This document shows positions 41,240 through 49,073 of a stretch of 49,073 bases of DNA, piece by piece; within the stretch, counting starts at the first letter, position 1, and each line of letters starts with the position of its first letter. The notes under the pieces are model-generated. The model had not been told where the DNA came from. It saw nothing but the letters and a program-made list of their open reading frames with translations, and ran no database searches. Position numbers and translations under genes: made by a program. Source of the stretch: Minisyncoccota bacterium (GTDB taxonomy: Bacteria; Patescibacteriota; Microgenomatia; UBA1400; PJMF01); NCBI GenBank assembly GCA_018657765.1, contig JABHWM010000003.1, forward strand, positions 1 through 49,073, in the 5' to 3' direction.

Positions 41240-41277
41240 CAGATAGGAAATTGAAAAAGAGGTCTTAAATTTAATAT

Positions 41278-41315
41278 CCCCACCGCAAATACTTTTAAGG
41301 GCATTTGCCGTGGGG
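41278..41315. other. GC-rich hairpin in a non-coding gap
   Basis: CCCCAC (41278-41283) pairs with GTGGGG (41310-41315), and after a C-C mismatch GCAAAT pairs with ATTTGC. The loop holds CTTTTAAGG. It lies in the 241-base gap between two minus-strand genes, where I see no other gene. The bases just after it (TCCTCACCGGGATGTAT) resemble part of the small RNA at 1209-1284. Confidence 0.6.
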
Positions 41316-41468
41316 TCCTCACCGGGATGTATCTAGTAATATATTAAATGATCTAGAAAAAAAGAATAGACAAAAAGGATTGATGATTGGTTCTATAATT
41401 ATGTCTAATCTGAATAGATTATTTTATTATAAGTCACTATATTCAAGCAATTTTTGCATCAAAAGATG

Positions 41469-41819
41469 TCAAAGCGCATTTTTACTTTTTTTACCAGCAA
41501 TTGCTCTCCAGATTAATTTTAAAATCCACCAGATTATTTTGAACGGTAAGGTAATTAATTGCCAGATAAAAGGTTCTTTATCTTTTTCTCCTCGAACCCA
41601 AGTAGAGATAATAAGATATTTATTATTTTCTATCGGGGTGGCCACTACATGAATTTTGCGTCCATGAAGAGTTCTAATAAACTTAAAGTTTTTTTGGTTG
41701 TGAATTGTTTTATCTGGAAATGAAACCACCTGATGAATAGAATCCTTATTCAAAGATCTATCATTCAATCTTTCCCAGGCATGTTTTGTAAAAACTAAGT
41801 TTTTATAGGTGTGGCTCAT
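41469..41819 (-). CDS. DUF4258-like protein with hydrophobic tail
   Basis: N-terminal two thirds match the DUF4258 pattern: LVFTKHAWERLNDRSLNKDS, then VVSFPDKTIHN and YLIISTWVRG, a small alpha/beta fold related to toxin-like RelE/BrnT proteins. The last third is a Trp/Ile-rich segment (WQLITLPFKIIWWILKLIW) ending in basic residues, likely membrane-attached or amphipathic. 116 residues. No adjacent antitoxin-like gene is seen. It sits between a MITE-like element and a GC-rich hairpin. Confidence 0.68.
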   Translation of the reverse strand: MSHTYKNLVFTKHAWERLNDRSLNKDSIHQVVSFPDKTIHNQKNFKFIRTLHGRKIHVVATPIENNKYLIISTWVRGEKDKEPFIWQLITLPFKIIWWILKLIWRAIAGKKSKNAL

Positions 41820-41828
41820 TAAGTATAT

Positions 41829-41991
41829 TAGACTTTCTGCGAAATAAGAAATATATTCCTTTTCGCCTATTTAGTACTTTTGTGTATTTTAAGCCTCCTC
41901 AAGTAGCTATTGCTACTATCGTCATTTAAAACACCCAAAAGTATCAAAATATGCTTCAAATGATTTATATTTTTATTTCGCAGAAAGTCTA
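41829..41991. mobile_element. MITE-like element with 17-bp terminal inverted repeats
   Basis: Left end TA + GACTTTCTGCGAAATAA (41831-41847); right end is its exact reverse complement (41973-41989) followed by TA. The interior is also partly symmetric (TACTTTTGTGTATTTTAA against the complement of TTTAAAACACCCAAAAGTA, with a central AGTAGC-TATT-GCTACT), so the whole 159 bp can fold into one imperfect hairpin. There is no coding capacity. TA at both ends fits IS630/Tc1-type target duplication; ATT/ATT is also possible. It lies 8 bases beyond the proS stop codon. Confidence 0.7.
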
Positions 41992-41998
41992 TTTATTT

Positions 41999-43231
41999 TT
42001 ATAACTGTGACAGTCGCATCAAAACTTTATCATAATCCAACAGTTCTGTTGCATCATCTGTTCTATTTTTCCACTCAATTGTATCACCATTTCTTTCCGA
42101 AAGAACCAAACGGGCTGGAATTCCCAATAAATCTGCAGCTGCAAACTTACTTCCTGGAGAATCATCTCTATCATCCCAGAGTACTTCTACATTATGATCT
42201 TTCAGATCGTTGTATAGTCTTTCTGCTTGTTCTTCCATACCTCTTAGGGAAACAATAACCACTTGATAAGGAGCAATGGCTACAGGCCAAATAATACCTT
42301 TTTCATCAGATGTTTTTTCCACAATTACACCCATAGTTCTAGTAGTTCCCCATCCATAACAGCCCATGATGGGATATTTGTTTTCTCCATTGGCATTGGT
42401 ATAGGTTAGTTTGAAATCTTTGACATATTTTTGACCAAGATCAAAAACATTTCCTACTTCAGAGCCACGACCTGCTTTTAGTTTCTCGTCTCCACATTTT
42501 GGACAGTTCTCTCCTTCTTTTACTTTGGATATTTCACTATTCACACAGAACTCACAGCTAGGACAGTAAAAAATATCATCTTCACCAGCATCTGTAAGAA
42601 CCATAAATTCATAAGAGATTTTATCTGTAAAGTTTCCTCCAGAAGCTTCAGTTACTTTGGCAGTCAGACCAACATCTCTGTAGGCTCTGATATAAGCATC
42701 TTTTACTTCTTGATAAAAACGATCAAAATCTTCTTGAGTTTCATGAAAACTGTACATATCTTTCATCTCGAACTCACGACCACGCAAAATTCCAGACTTT
42801 GCTCTCAGCTCATCACGGAATTTCCAGTTGATTTGGTAGAGAGCTAGAGGTAAATCTTTATAGCTTTTGATAATATCTTTGGCCAAAGGTGTGACAACTT
42901 CTTCATGACTTTGTCCCAGGGCATATTCTTTGCCAGTTCTACTTTCTAGGTGAAAAAGAACATCTACAGAATCCCAAGAGCCAGTTGTAACCCAGTTTTG
43001 TTTTGGGTGAAGAGATGGCATAAGAACTTCTTGGCCACCTACTTTATTCATTTCTTTACGAATAGTGTTTCTAATTTTATTAAGAACTTTAAGACCCAAT
43101 GGTGTGTATGTATATACTCCAGCCATTAGTTGACGAACATAGCCGGCTTGGACCAAAAGTTTATGATTGATAGTATCAGCATTGGCTGGTGGGTTTTTGA
43201 GTGGCTTGAAGGCCATTTGGGACATTTTCAT
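41999..43231 (-). CDS. proS: prolyl-tRNA synthetase, short form
   Basis: Class II enzyme charging tRNA-Pro. Motif 2 region INWKFRDELRAKSGILRGREF, then EMKDMYSFH, and the conserved GCYGWGTTRTMGVIVE (usually GCYGIGVSR). The anticodon-binding domain follows (IAPYQVVIVSL). At 410 residues it lacks the roughly 180-residue editing insert (INS) of most bacterial ProRS. In its place is a short zinc-ribbon-like stretch (CPSCEFC ... CPKCG). M1 at 43231 or M3 at 43225 are both possible starts; a TACAAT (43243-43238) lies just upstream. Confidence 0.95.
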   Translation of the reverse strand: MKMSQMAFKPLKNPPANADTINHKLLVQAGYVRQLMAGVYTYTPLGLKVLNKIRNTIRKEMNKVGGQEVLMPSLHPKQNWVTTGSWDSVDVLFHLESRTGKEYALGQSHEEVVTPLAKDIIKSYKDLPLALYQINWKFRDELRAKSGILRGREFEMKDMYSFHETQEDFDRFYQEVKDAYIRAYRDVGLTAKVTEASGGNFTDKISYEFMVLTDAGEDDIFYCPSCEFCVNSEISKVKEGENCPKCGDEKLKAGRGSEVGNVFDLGQKYVKDFKLTYTNANGENKYPIMGCYGWGTTRTMGVIVEKTSDEKGIIWPVAIAPYQVVIVSLRGMEEQAERLYNDLKDHNVEVLWDDRDDSPGSKFAAADLLGIPARLVLSERNGDTIEWKNRTDDATELLDYDKVLMRLSQL

Positions 43232-43330
43232 AAGAGTATTGTAACCTTATTTTATAAATAAATCTTGAGTTAAAGGATTATTTAATTACTTTAATGATAA
43301 CTTTAAATTAATATTTTGAGTAATTAATTT

Positions 43331-45157
43331 TTAGCCAGCTAGTTTTTTGTTGTCGATCATGCTTCTTAGACGAAGACTCTCGGGAGTTACTTCTAGAACT
43401 TCATTATCTCCAACAATAGTCAGAAATTGTTCCAAAGAAGGTCTCCAAGCAGGAGTCAAGACAACAGTTGTGTCTGCACTAGAAGCACGCATGTTTGTAA
43501 GTTTTTTACCACGAACAACATTAATGACCATCTCCTCAGACCGTTTATTTATACCAACAACTTGTCCGGCATAAACTTTATCTCCTGGATCAACAAATAG
43601 AGATCCTCTTGGTTGGGATTTTTCTAAGGAATAAGCAGTAACTGATCCTGTTTGGTGAGCAATCATTGCTCCACCTCTATGGATAACGATTCTCTCAGTG
43701 AGAGGCCTGTATTCTAGAAAAGTATTATGAACAACACCTTCACCAGATGTGGTAGTAAGTAGTTCACTTCTATAACCAATTAGATTGGCAGTTGAGATTT
43801 CATACTCAAAACGTACTCCAGTTTTTGTCTGGTGCATGTTTTTCATCTCACCCCTACGTTTGGCCATGGTCGAAGTAATTGTTCCAGTATATTCATCTGT
43901 AATATCAATAGTGACATGTTCCCAAGGTTCTAAAGTTTGTCCATCTTCTTCTCTCAAAACAACTTGTGGTTTGGAAAGAGAAAATTCATAACCTTCACGT
44001 CTCATGGTTTCGATCAAGATAGCAAGATGTAACTCCCCTCTACCAACAATCATGACGTTTTCACCACTAGTTCCTGGAAGCATTCTAAGTCCAACATTTG
44101 TTTCTAACTCTTTTTTCAAACGAGCCTGAAGTTGTCTAGAAGTAGAAAACTCTGCTTCTTGTCCAGCAAAAGGTGAAGTATTGACCATTAACTGCATTTT
44201 GACAGTGGGTTCCGTAATATCCATTTGAGGAAGGGCTTCTGGCTCATGAGTATCCGCAATAGTGTCGCCTATTCCAGGGTCTGGCATACCAGCAATAGCA
44301 ACTATTTCTCCAGCACTAGCAACATCTACTTCTCTACGTTCTAGTCCAAAATGATTGAATAAATAAACAACGCTACCGGCTTCTACTTTTCCATTTGTAT
44401 GAAGAACTTTCACAGGTTGGTTTTTCTTTACAGTTCCACGGAATATTCGTCCAATAGCAATTCTTCCTTTATGTTGATCCCAATCAAGAGAATTTACTTG
44501 AATTTGTAGAGGAGCTGATTCATCTGCTACTGGATATGGAATTTTATCAATAATAGTTTCAAATAATGGTTCTAAGTCTGTGCTATCAGTAATATTTACA
44601 GAGTAATCACTTTGCTCTTCTATTTCTTTACCAACAATGCCATCGATTCCTCGGGCATAAAGAGTTGGGAAATCTAACTGAGAATCTTGTGTAGCAAGTT
44701 CCAAAAAAAGATCTGCTACTTCTGATTCTACTTCTGCTATTCTCTGGTCTTTTCTATCAACTTTATTAATCAAAACAACTGGAGCAAGTCCTAGCTCTAG
44801 AGCTAGTTTTAGTACAAATCTAGTTTGTGACAAGACACCTTCTGCAGCATCCACCAGTAAAATACAGCCATCAGCCATATTAAGAACACGTTCTACTTCT
44901 CCAGAGAAATCAGCATGTCCTGGGGTATCAAGAATATTGATTTTATAGTCTTTCCAGAAAACAGCTGTGTTTTTGGAAAGAATGGTTACGCCTTTTTCTC
45001 TTTCGAGATCATTAGAATCCATAATAGTGGTAGCTTGGTTTTCTTTTTGATGAATAGCAAAAGTTTTTGTTTGCTTTAGCATCGCATCCACGAGGGTTGT
45101 TTTTCCATGGTCAACGTGAGCGATGATGGCGATGTTTCGTAGTTGTTTTTGTTGCAT
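43331..45157 (-). CDS. typA: translational GTPase TypA/BipA
   Basis: Ribosome-associated GTPase related to EF-G and LepA, involved in ribosome assembly and stress adaptation. G1 IAHVDHGKTTL, G3 LDTPGHADF, G4 INKVDR, then domains II, III and V and the TypA-specific C-terminal domain (GEGVVHNTFLEYRPLT; ERIVIHRGGAMIAHQTG). 608 residues, full length. Confidence 0.97.
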   Translation of the reverse strand: MQQKQLRNIAIIAHVDHGKTTLVDAMLKQTKTFAIHQKENQATTIMDSNDLEREKGVTILSKNTAVFWKDYKINILDTPGHADFSGEVERVLNMADGCILLVDAAEGVLSQTRFVLKLALELGLAPVVLINKVDRKDQRIAEVESEVADLFLELATQDSQLDFPTLYARGIDGIVGKEIEEQSDYSVNITDSTDLEPLFETIIDKIPYPVADESAPLQIQVNSLDWDQHKGRIAIGRIFRGTVKKNQPVKVLHTNGKVEAGSVVYLFNHFGLERREVDVASAGEIVAIAGMPDPGIGDTIADTHEPEALPQMDITEPTVKMQLMVNTSPFAGQEAEFSTSRQLQARLKKELETNVGLRMLPGTSGENVMIVGRGELHLAILIETMRREGYEFSLSKPQVVLREEDGQTLEPWEHVTIDITDEYTGTITSTMAKRRGEMKNMHQTKTGVRFEYEISTANLIGYRSELLTTTSGEGVVHNTFLEYRPLTERIVIHRGGAMIAHQTGSVTAYSLEKSQPRGSLFVDPGDKVYAGQVVGINKRSEEMVINVVRGKKLTNMRASSADTTVVLTPAWRPSLEQFLTIVGDNEVLEVTPESLRLRSMIDNKKLAG

Positions 45158-45209
45158 AGTATTTTGTATTTCTTATGGTATTTTTTTCTTTGACTGTTAC
45201 ACCAAAGGA

Positions 45210-45215
45210 ATTATA
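45210..45215 (-). promoter_or_regulatory. -10 element upstream of typA
   Basis: Minus-strand TATAAT, about 50 bases before the typA ATG. No clear -35. Confidence 0.35.
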
Positions 45216-45278
45216 AATAAAATAAATTATGTCCTACTCAAATTTCCAATTATTCAAGAGAAAGAAAGGATTATAGAA

Positions 45279-46169
45279 CTATCCTTGTAAATTTTCTACT
45301 AGGATTTTTGAAATATCAATTACTGTAATCTTTTGGTGCTGTTCTTCTCTCTCTATAGAATTGGTTACAGTAACAGTATCTACCATTGATTCCTCGAGTA
45401 GTTCTAAAGCATCTCCTGTAAATACCCCATGAGTAGCCAAGAAATGAACTTCTTTTGCTCCACTGTTTTTTAGTAATTTTGCAACTTCTACAACGGTTTG
45501 ACCAGATAAAATAGCATCATCAAAGATAAAAATAGTTTTTCCAGTCACATCACCTTCTAGTTTTTTCATGCTTACTTGTCCAGTTTTTAGGTCTCTTTTC
45601 TTTTCTACGCTAGCAAGATCTAGATGAAGTTCGTTGGCAAATAGTCTAGCTCTTTTGAGTCCTCCAAAATCAGGACTTACAACCAAAGCTTCTGCAAGAT
45701 CAAAATGTTCTTTGATATGTTTTACAAATTTATCCATAGCAGAGATATGATAAGTAGGTACAGAGAAAAATCCTGGAATACTAATATTGTGTAGATCCAA
45801 AAGGTAAATCTTTTTTATACAGGTGCTTTCTATGACTTTGGCAATAACTTTGGCAGAGAGTGGTTCTCCTGGTAGAAAAACCTTGTCTTGAAAAGAATAG
45901 CCAAACCAAGGAATGAAAAGGCTGACTTCTTTTGTACCTAGTCTCTCTAGAGCATCTGCAATAAGGGTTGTCTCGATAATTCTTTCATCTACTGGTTTGA
46001 AGAAAGATTGAACAATCATTACTTCTTCATTTTTCACAGCATTTTCTACTAAGATTCGTTTTTCTCCATTGGCAAAGGTATTGATATCGCATTTCACTAA
46101 TGGAATATTGAGTTGTAATGAGATGTTTGTGGCAAGTTGTGGATTAGATGATCCTGAGATTATTTTCAT
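45279..46169 (-). CDS. prs: ribose-phosphate pyrophosphokinase
   Basis: Makes PRPP from ribose 5-phosphate and ATP for nucleotide synthesis. The N-terminal domain has NTFANGEKRI and the flexible-loop region SFFKPVDERI. The PRPP-binding loop reads FIFDDAILSGQTV, where most bacterial enzymes have DDIIDTGGT. That and the short length (296 residues against about 315) resemble the archaeal-type branch. TATAAT at 46183-46178 lies 8 bases before the ATG, so the message is probably leaderless. Confidence 0.93.
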   Translation of the reverse strand: MKIISGSSNPQLATNISLQLNIPLVKCDINTFANGEKRILVENAVKNEEVMIVQSFFKPVDERIIETTLIADALERLGTKEVSLFIPWFGYSFQDKVFLPGEPLSAKVIAKVIESTCIKKIYLLDLHNISIPGFFSVPTYHISAMDKFVKHIKEHFDLAEALVVSPDFGGLKRARLFANELHLDLASVEKKRDLKTGQVSMKKLEGDVTGKTIFIFDDAILSGQTVVEVAKLLKNSGAKEVHFLATHGVFTGDALELLEESMVDTVTVTNSIEREEQHQKITVIDISKILVENLQG

Positions 46170-46177
46170 GTATCGAT

Positions 46178-46183
46178 ATTATA
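46178..46183 (-). promoter_or_regulatory. -10 element of prs, leaderless
   Basis: Minus-strand TATAAT ending 8 bases before ATG 46169. Confidence 0.5.
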
Positions 46184-46215
46184 GTACTTTTCATGATTAT
46201 GATCGAGGACAAGAT

Positions 46216-46746
46216 CTAACAGATCTCTATTGAGGCTTCTTTTTCTTTTTTTGCAGATTTCCATTTTTCCAAAACTCCTTTGGTAGCAGAAATACCTAGA
46301 GCTACTCCTAGAGCTCCCATTACAAAGTCAGGTAAAGCTTCTCTTGTTTGGGTAGTTGTTTCTATCAGGGCGTTGAGAGTAAGAATAGAAGCAGTAAAAG
46401 CTAAGAAACCATGTCTAGCTACATTTTGCATTATCTTTGAGTGAAAAGCTTCTTGAAAGATGTTTTTAACAAAAACAGCAGATATTGCCAGTGCCGCAGA
46501 AAAACCAAAATTTCCTAGACTATTTGCTATTGGGCCAATAGTATTTACTATAGCTTTTCTTCTTTTCATATCTGCGATTCCCTGATGTGGGTGGGAATAT
46601 ATATCTAGTAAAGAAATAGTTGCTGTTAGCAAGACTAATATCACTGTCGCATCAATACTAGATGTTTTTTCTTTATCCAGATTTTTCTCTTTTATAGAAA
46701 ATTTAGAAAAAATTGTTTGCCTGATTTGTTCGATATTTTTATTCAC
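46216..46746 (-). CDS. multi-pass membrane protein, unknown function
   Basis: Not recognised. 176 residues with about four hydrophobic segments (near 33-50, 80-97, 107-125 and 140-158), a Lys-rich N terminus and a charged C terminus (WKSAKKEKEASIEIC). Start is GTG 46746; TATAAT (46760-46755) lies 8 bases upstream and there is no Shine-Dalgarno, so it looks leaderless. It lies upstream of prs on the same strand, with a prs promoter between them. Confidence 0.6.
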   Translation of the reverse strand: MNKNIEQIRQTIFSKFSIKEKNLDKEKTSSIDATVILVLLTATISLLDIYSHPHQGIADMKRRKAIVNTIGPIANSLGNFGFSAALAISAVFVKNIFQEAFHSKIMQNVARHGFLAFTASILTLNALIETTTQTREALPDFVMGALGVALGISATKGVLEKWKSAKKEKEASIEIC

Positions 46747-46791
46747 TGAAGAGAATTATATCAAAATGTATCAAGGATATGATATAAAAAA

Positions 46792-47397
46792 TTATAAATA
46801 TAGTTTTTTACCAAAAAGGATATATATTCCAGCAATAACCGCATCATAAAATTCCAATTCATCACCAAGTTCAAATTCCTCATCTTTTTCTAAATTAGGA
46901 AGTCCTGTTTCCAAAACTATTTTTAGAAAATCTGATTCTTTTAAGCTATCTTCTAAAACTATTTTTTGAGCTTCTGGGTTTTTTAGATGTCCTAAGTTTG
47001 GATTTTCTTCTTTGAAAAGCTCAAAAAGTTCTGTGAAATCTAGATCAAAATCTTCTTTTATTATTTTTCTAGCATCTTGAACCATCTTGTTACCAATTCT
47101 TTTTGGATCAAATAGGTCTTCACTCATTGAAATAGCTCCAAGCATGATGATATCGTCAGGTGTCAAGTCATTTTTGGTATCTTCATCAAAGTAAGACGTT
47201 GCGATTTCTCCAGCCTCTAACATATCTTCAACTAAATCTTTTTCGGTCAGATCAGTCAGATCACTGCTTCTTTCTTTATAAAGTTCTAGCAGATCATCAA
47301 AATCCATTCCCATTTCTTCTATATCAGGATGTTTATTAATTGCTTCTTTGGTGGCTATAATTTGTTTCTCGGAGATCTGTTCTGAGTTTTCTACCAT
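46792..47397 (-). CDS. acidic hypothetical protein
   Basis: Not recognised. 201 residues, strongly acidic, soluble, with two related halves: DFDDLLELYKERSSDLTDL near residue 28 and LDFTELFELFKEENPNLGHL near 118, each followed by an acidic helix. This suggests an internal duplication of about 90 residues. ATG 47397 has no clear Shine-Dalgarno. It is one of a group of three unknown minus-strand genes between prs and a GNAT gene. Confidence 0.6.
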   Translation of the reverse strand: MVENSEQISEKQIIATKEAINKHPDIEEMGMDFDDLLELYKERSSDLTDLTEKDLVEDMLEAGEIATSYFDEDTKNDLTPDDIIMLGAISMSEDLFDPKRIGNKMVQDARKIIKEDFDLDFTELFELFKEENPNLGHLKNPEAQKIVLEDSLKESDFLKIVLETGLPNLEKDEEFELGDELEFYDAVIAGIYILFGKKLYL

Positions 47398-47410
47398 AAT
47401 GATGACTTTC

Positions 47411-47827
47411 TTAAATGAAATTTGGTAATTTATTACTCATCCAAGCTATGGATGAATCTCTATCCAAGATCATATTATCATAGAGATTGGGTGCAGAGAT
47501 AATAAAGTAGTTTTTACTTTCATCTATTACTCCAGCCGCTTTTATATTTTTTCTTTCTTGATCTGGTATAGAAAAATAAAGTAAGTGATGTTCTATGTTC
47601 TTTGCTGTTGATATCCATAAAGTAAAGCCTCCAGCTTTTTCTCCAATGTATGCTTTCACAAATTTTTCTTTTTCTGCATTTCTTCTCTCTGACCAGTTAA
47701 TATTTTTTACTTTTCCAGCTATTATTTCATTCAGATCCAGATCACTATTACTCCACTCTATTATAATAAAGTCACCTTCGATTCTTGTTTCTATGTGGGA
47801 GGGATTATTATGTTCTGGATGAGGCAT
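47411..47827 (-). CDS. hypothetical protein
   Basis: Not recognised. 138 residues, soluble, beta-rich pattern (TRIEGDFIIIEWSNSDLDL; KAGGFTLWISTAKNIEHH; YFIISAPNLYDNMI). TATAAT (47842-47837) lies 9 bases before ATG 47827, a leaderless layout. It is 13 bases upstream of the acidic duplicated protein on the same strand, so the two are probably cotranscribed. Confidence 0.55.
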   Translation of the reverse strand: MPHPEHNNPSHIETRIEGDFIIIEWSNSDLDLNEIIAGKVKNINWSERRNAEKEKFVKAYIGEKAGGFTLWISTAKNIEHHLLYFSIPDQERKNIKAAGVIDESKNYFIISAPNLYDNMILDRDSSIAWMSNKLPNFI

Positions 47828-47878
47828 TAGAGAAGTATTATAATATATTTAATATCACTTAATGACTAGAAAGAAAAG

Positions 47879-48499
47879 ATGAGTAGATATACAGAGAAAA
47901 TAGGTAGATTACTTCCAGCAGAAAAGATAGTGGGTTTTCTTAAAAAAAGAACTTTTACAGATGATTCTGGTATTCAGTTAGTGCCTTTATTCTTAGATGA
48001 AAATGGTTCAGATGGTGAACTAGAAGAGGAAATAAAAAGTTTTGCAAAATGGTTCTCTGATGGAGAAGTAACAAAATATCTTCTACCTGGAACTCCCCTT
48101 TTATTAAATACAGATACTCAAAAATTAGAAACAGTTTCAGTACCAGTTTGGTTAAAGAATATTTCAAAAAGAAAAACCGCAGCCCATTGGAAAATAATGC
48201 ATCCACAGTATGGTTTTATTGGACATGCTTCTTTAAATGCTATTGATATTAAAGATATGAGTTGTGAAAGAGCTATTACAATTGGTGAAAAGAAATATTG
48301 GGGAGAAGGTATAGGAAAAATTGTGGGATTAATGTTAATGAAAGCTGCTAGAGAATCAGGTCTTAAAAAAATGACAAGCAGCCCATATGCTGAAAATACT
48401 AGATCTTTATTTAATGTAGAAGCTCAGCTAGGTGAATCTGTTGGTGAAGGAGTAGATGAAGAAGGAAATAAGTATTTTTTATTTTCAAAAGATCTCTGA
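47879..48499 (+). CDS. GNAT-family N-acetyltransferase
   Basis: C-terminal half (about 90-206) is a GNAT fold of the RimJ/RimL type: GFIGHASLNAIDI strand, acetyl-CoA loop KKYWGEGIGKIVGLMLMKAA (Q/R-x-x-G-x-G/A type), and a final NTRSLFNVEAQLGE helix where relatives have N-x-x-S/A. The N-terminal 80 residues are a poorly conserved extension. The substrate is unknown. GAAAGAAAAG precedes ATG 47879. It is divergent from the three-gene cluster to its left. Confidence 0.75.
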   Translation: MSRYTEKIGRLLPAEKIVGFLKKRTFTDDSGIQLVPLFLDENGSDGELEEEIKSFAKWFSDGEVTKYLLPGTPLLLNTDTQKLETVSVPVWLKNISKRKTAAHWKIMHPQYGFIGHASLNAIDIKDMSCERAITIGEKKYWGEGIGKIVGLMLMKAARESGLKKMTSSPYAENTRSLFNVEAQLGESVGEGVDEEGNKYFLFSKDL

Positions 48500-48623
48500 G
48501 GTTAAGGTTGAAAATAACTGTATATCAGTCTAATTATCTTATCAGACTTAATTTCTGAGAGTGAACTTCCTAAACACCAGACACAGCCCTTGCAATTCTA
48601 TTTTGATGGGATGGATAGGAAGA

Positions 48624-48920
48624 TTAAGCGATGGAAGAATCAGTGGAAGGATTAATTATTGAGTCTACCCAACTTTCAATCAACTCCTTAAATTTTCTTG
48701 GACCAGTGTAAGCAGAGCAACGAACAATTTCTCCAGAATTTTTATGTTTTATGTAAAAATAAATGGTGTCCATCTTAATTTCAACTGCTTTTTTATATTC
48801 TTCTTCTAGACCCATATCTTCATCATATCCACTTGCTGGACTAGCAGCATCAAAATTTTGTTGTAATGGATTTTTATCATCTTCAATCTTGTGATCAGGT
48901 GATTGTTGTTCTTTTGTCAT
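48624..48920 (-). CDS. small hypothetical protein
   Basis: Not recognised. 98 residues: an acidic, probably disordered N-terminal 45, then a compact beta/alpha part (MDTIYFYIKHKNSGEIVRC, then YTGPRKFKELIESWVDSI). TATAAT (48936-48931) lies 10 bases before ATG 48920, consistent with a leaderless message. Confidence 0.55.
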   Translation of the reverse strand: MTKEQQSPDHKIEDDKNPLQQNFDAASPASGYDEDMGLEEEYKKAVEIKMDTIYFYIKHKNSGEIVRCSAYTGPRKFKELIESWVDSIINPSTDSSIA

Positions 48921-48978
48921 ATATGTTTTAATTATAGGTTCTTGCCCAGATAAACTGATAAAATGCTAGAATAAAAGC

Positions 48979-49073
48979 ATGAAACTCCAGATATGGCACG
49001 GAAAAATAAGTGGATATAAAACCGGAAAAATCCTGCACCACTTCATAGTGGATGTAGAAGCCTCTAAAACAGC
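48979..49073 (+). CDS. partial gene at window edge, possible IS1595-type transposase
   Basis: Open to the window end from ATG 48979. The visible 31 residues (MKLQIWHGKISGYKTGKIL, then HHFIVDVEASKTA) resemble the N-terminal helical region of IS1595-family transposases, where a short Lys/Tyr-rich start is followed by F-x-x-D-x-x-A-x-x-T/S-A. Only about 30 residues are available, so the call is tentative. If right, the element's left end would lie between 48920 and 48979. Confidence 0.35.
   Translation, partial: MKLQIWHGKISGYKTGKILHHFIVDVEASKT

Overview
The window looks like chromosomal DNA from an AT-rich bacterium of the Candidate Phyla Radiation (Patescibacteria), most like the Microgenomates-type lineages. 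The evidence is a class I (archaeal-type) lysyl-tRNA synthetase, a split transketolase, a GatCAB amidotransferase, a 74-residue ATP synthase delta subunit, a short prolyl-tRNA synthetase without the editing insert, many small acidic or membrane proteins of unknown function, and many genes whose promoter lies only 6-10 bases before the start codon. TGA acts as a normal stop (for example at the ends of epmA and the transketolase N-half), so the Gracilibacteria/SR1 code is not in use. The assignment is inference from gene content.

Region by region. 1-2400: an APH-family kinase, a candidate 76-nt small RNA with its own promoter and terminator, a membrane-anchored peptidoglycan hydrolase and tRNA-Gly. 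2400-5200: a cation/calcium exchanger, then epmA-efp and tRNA-Lys. 5300-7700: a small membrane protein behind an overlapping leader ORF, and a large single-pass protein with a LytR_C tail. 7730-14130: a complete F-type ATP synthase operon atpBEFHAGDC, with a near-perfect palindrome inside its promoter. 14130-24130: greA, a class I LysRS fused to a PheT-like B3/4 domain, an HD hydrolase, serS, a metallophosphoesterase, secA, mutM and a MutT-like Nudix gene. 24170-24780: a unit with a perfect-consensus promoter, a structured leader, two tandem paralogous about 41-residue zinc-ribbon genes and a long terminal inverted repeat; this is the best candidate here for something undescribed. 24819-36330, minus strand: ldh and split transketolase, dnaE, gatC-orf-gatA-gatB, htpX and lemA. 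36480-36770: tRNA-Asp with a decayed duplicate of its 3' end and terminator. 36760-41820: small accessory and nucleotide-hydrolase genes (Nudix, histidine phosphatase, HIT, DHH), rpsU with an extended Shine-Dalgarno, and a small gene split by an in-frame stop. 41829-41991: a MITE-like element with 17-bp terminal inverted repeats flanked by TA. 41999-48920: proS, typA, prs and several unknown genes. At the right edge a gene begins that may be an IS1595-type transposase.

How it fits together. Most of the content is core information processing (translation, replication, secretion, oxidised-nucleotide repair) and a minimal energy module (ATP synthase, lactate dehydrogenase, transketolase). Lysine use is notable: class I LysRS charges tRNA-Lys, while the only class II LysRS-like protein seen here is the EF-P modifier EpmA, encoded just upstream of efp. 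Initiation appears mixed: several genes, many of them first in a transcription unit, look leaderless, whereas many genes inside operons carry Shine-Dalgarno sequences.
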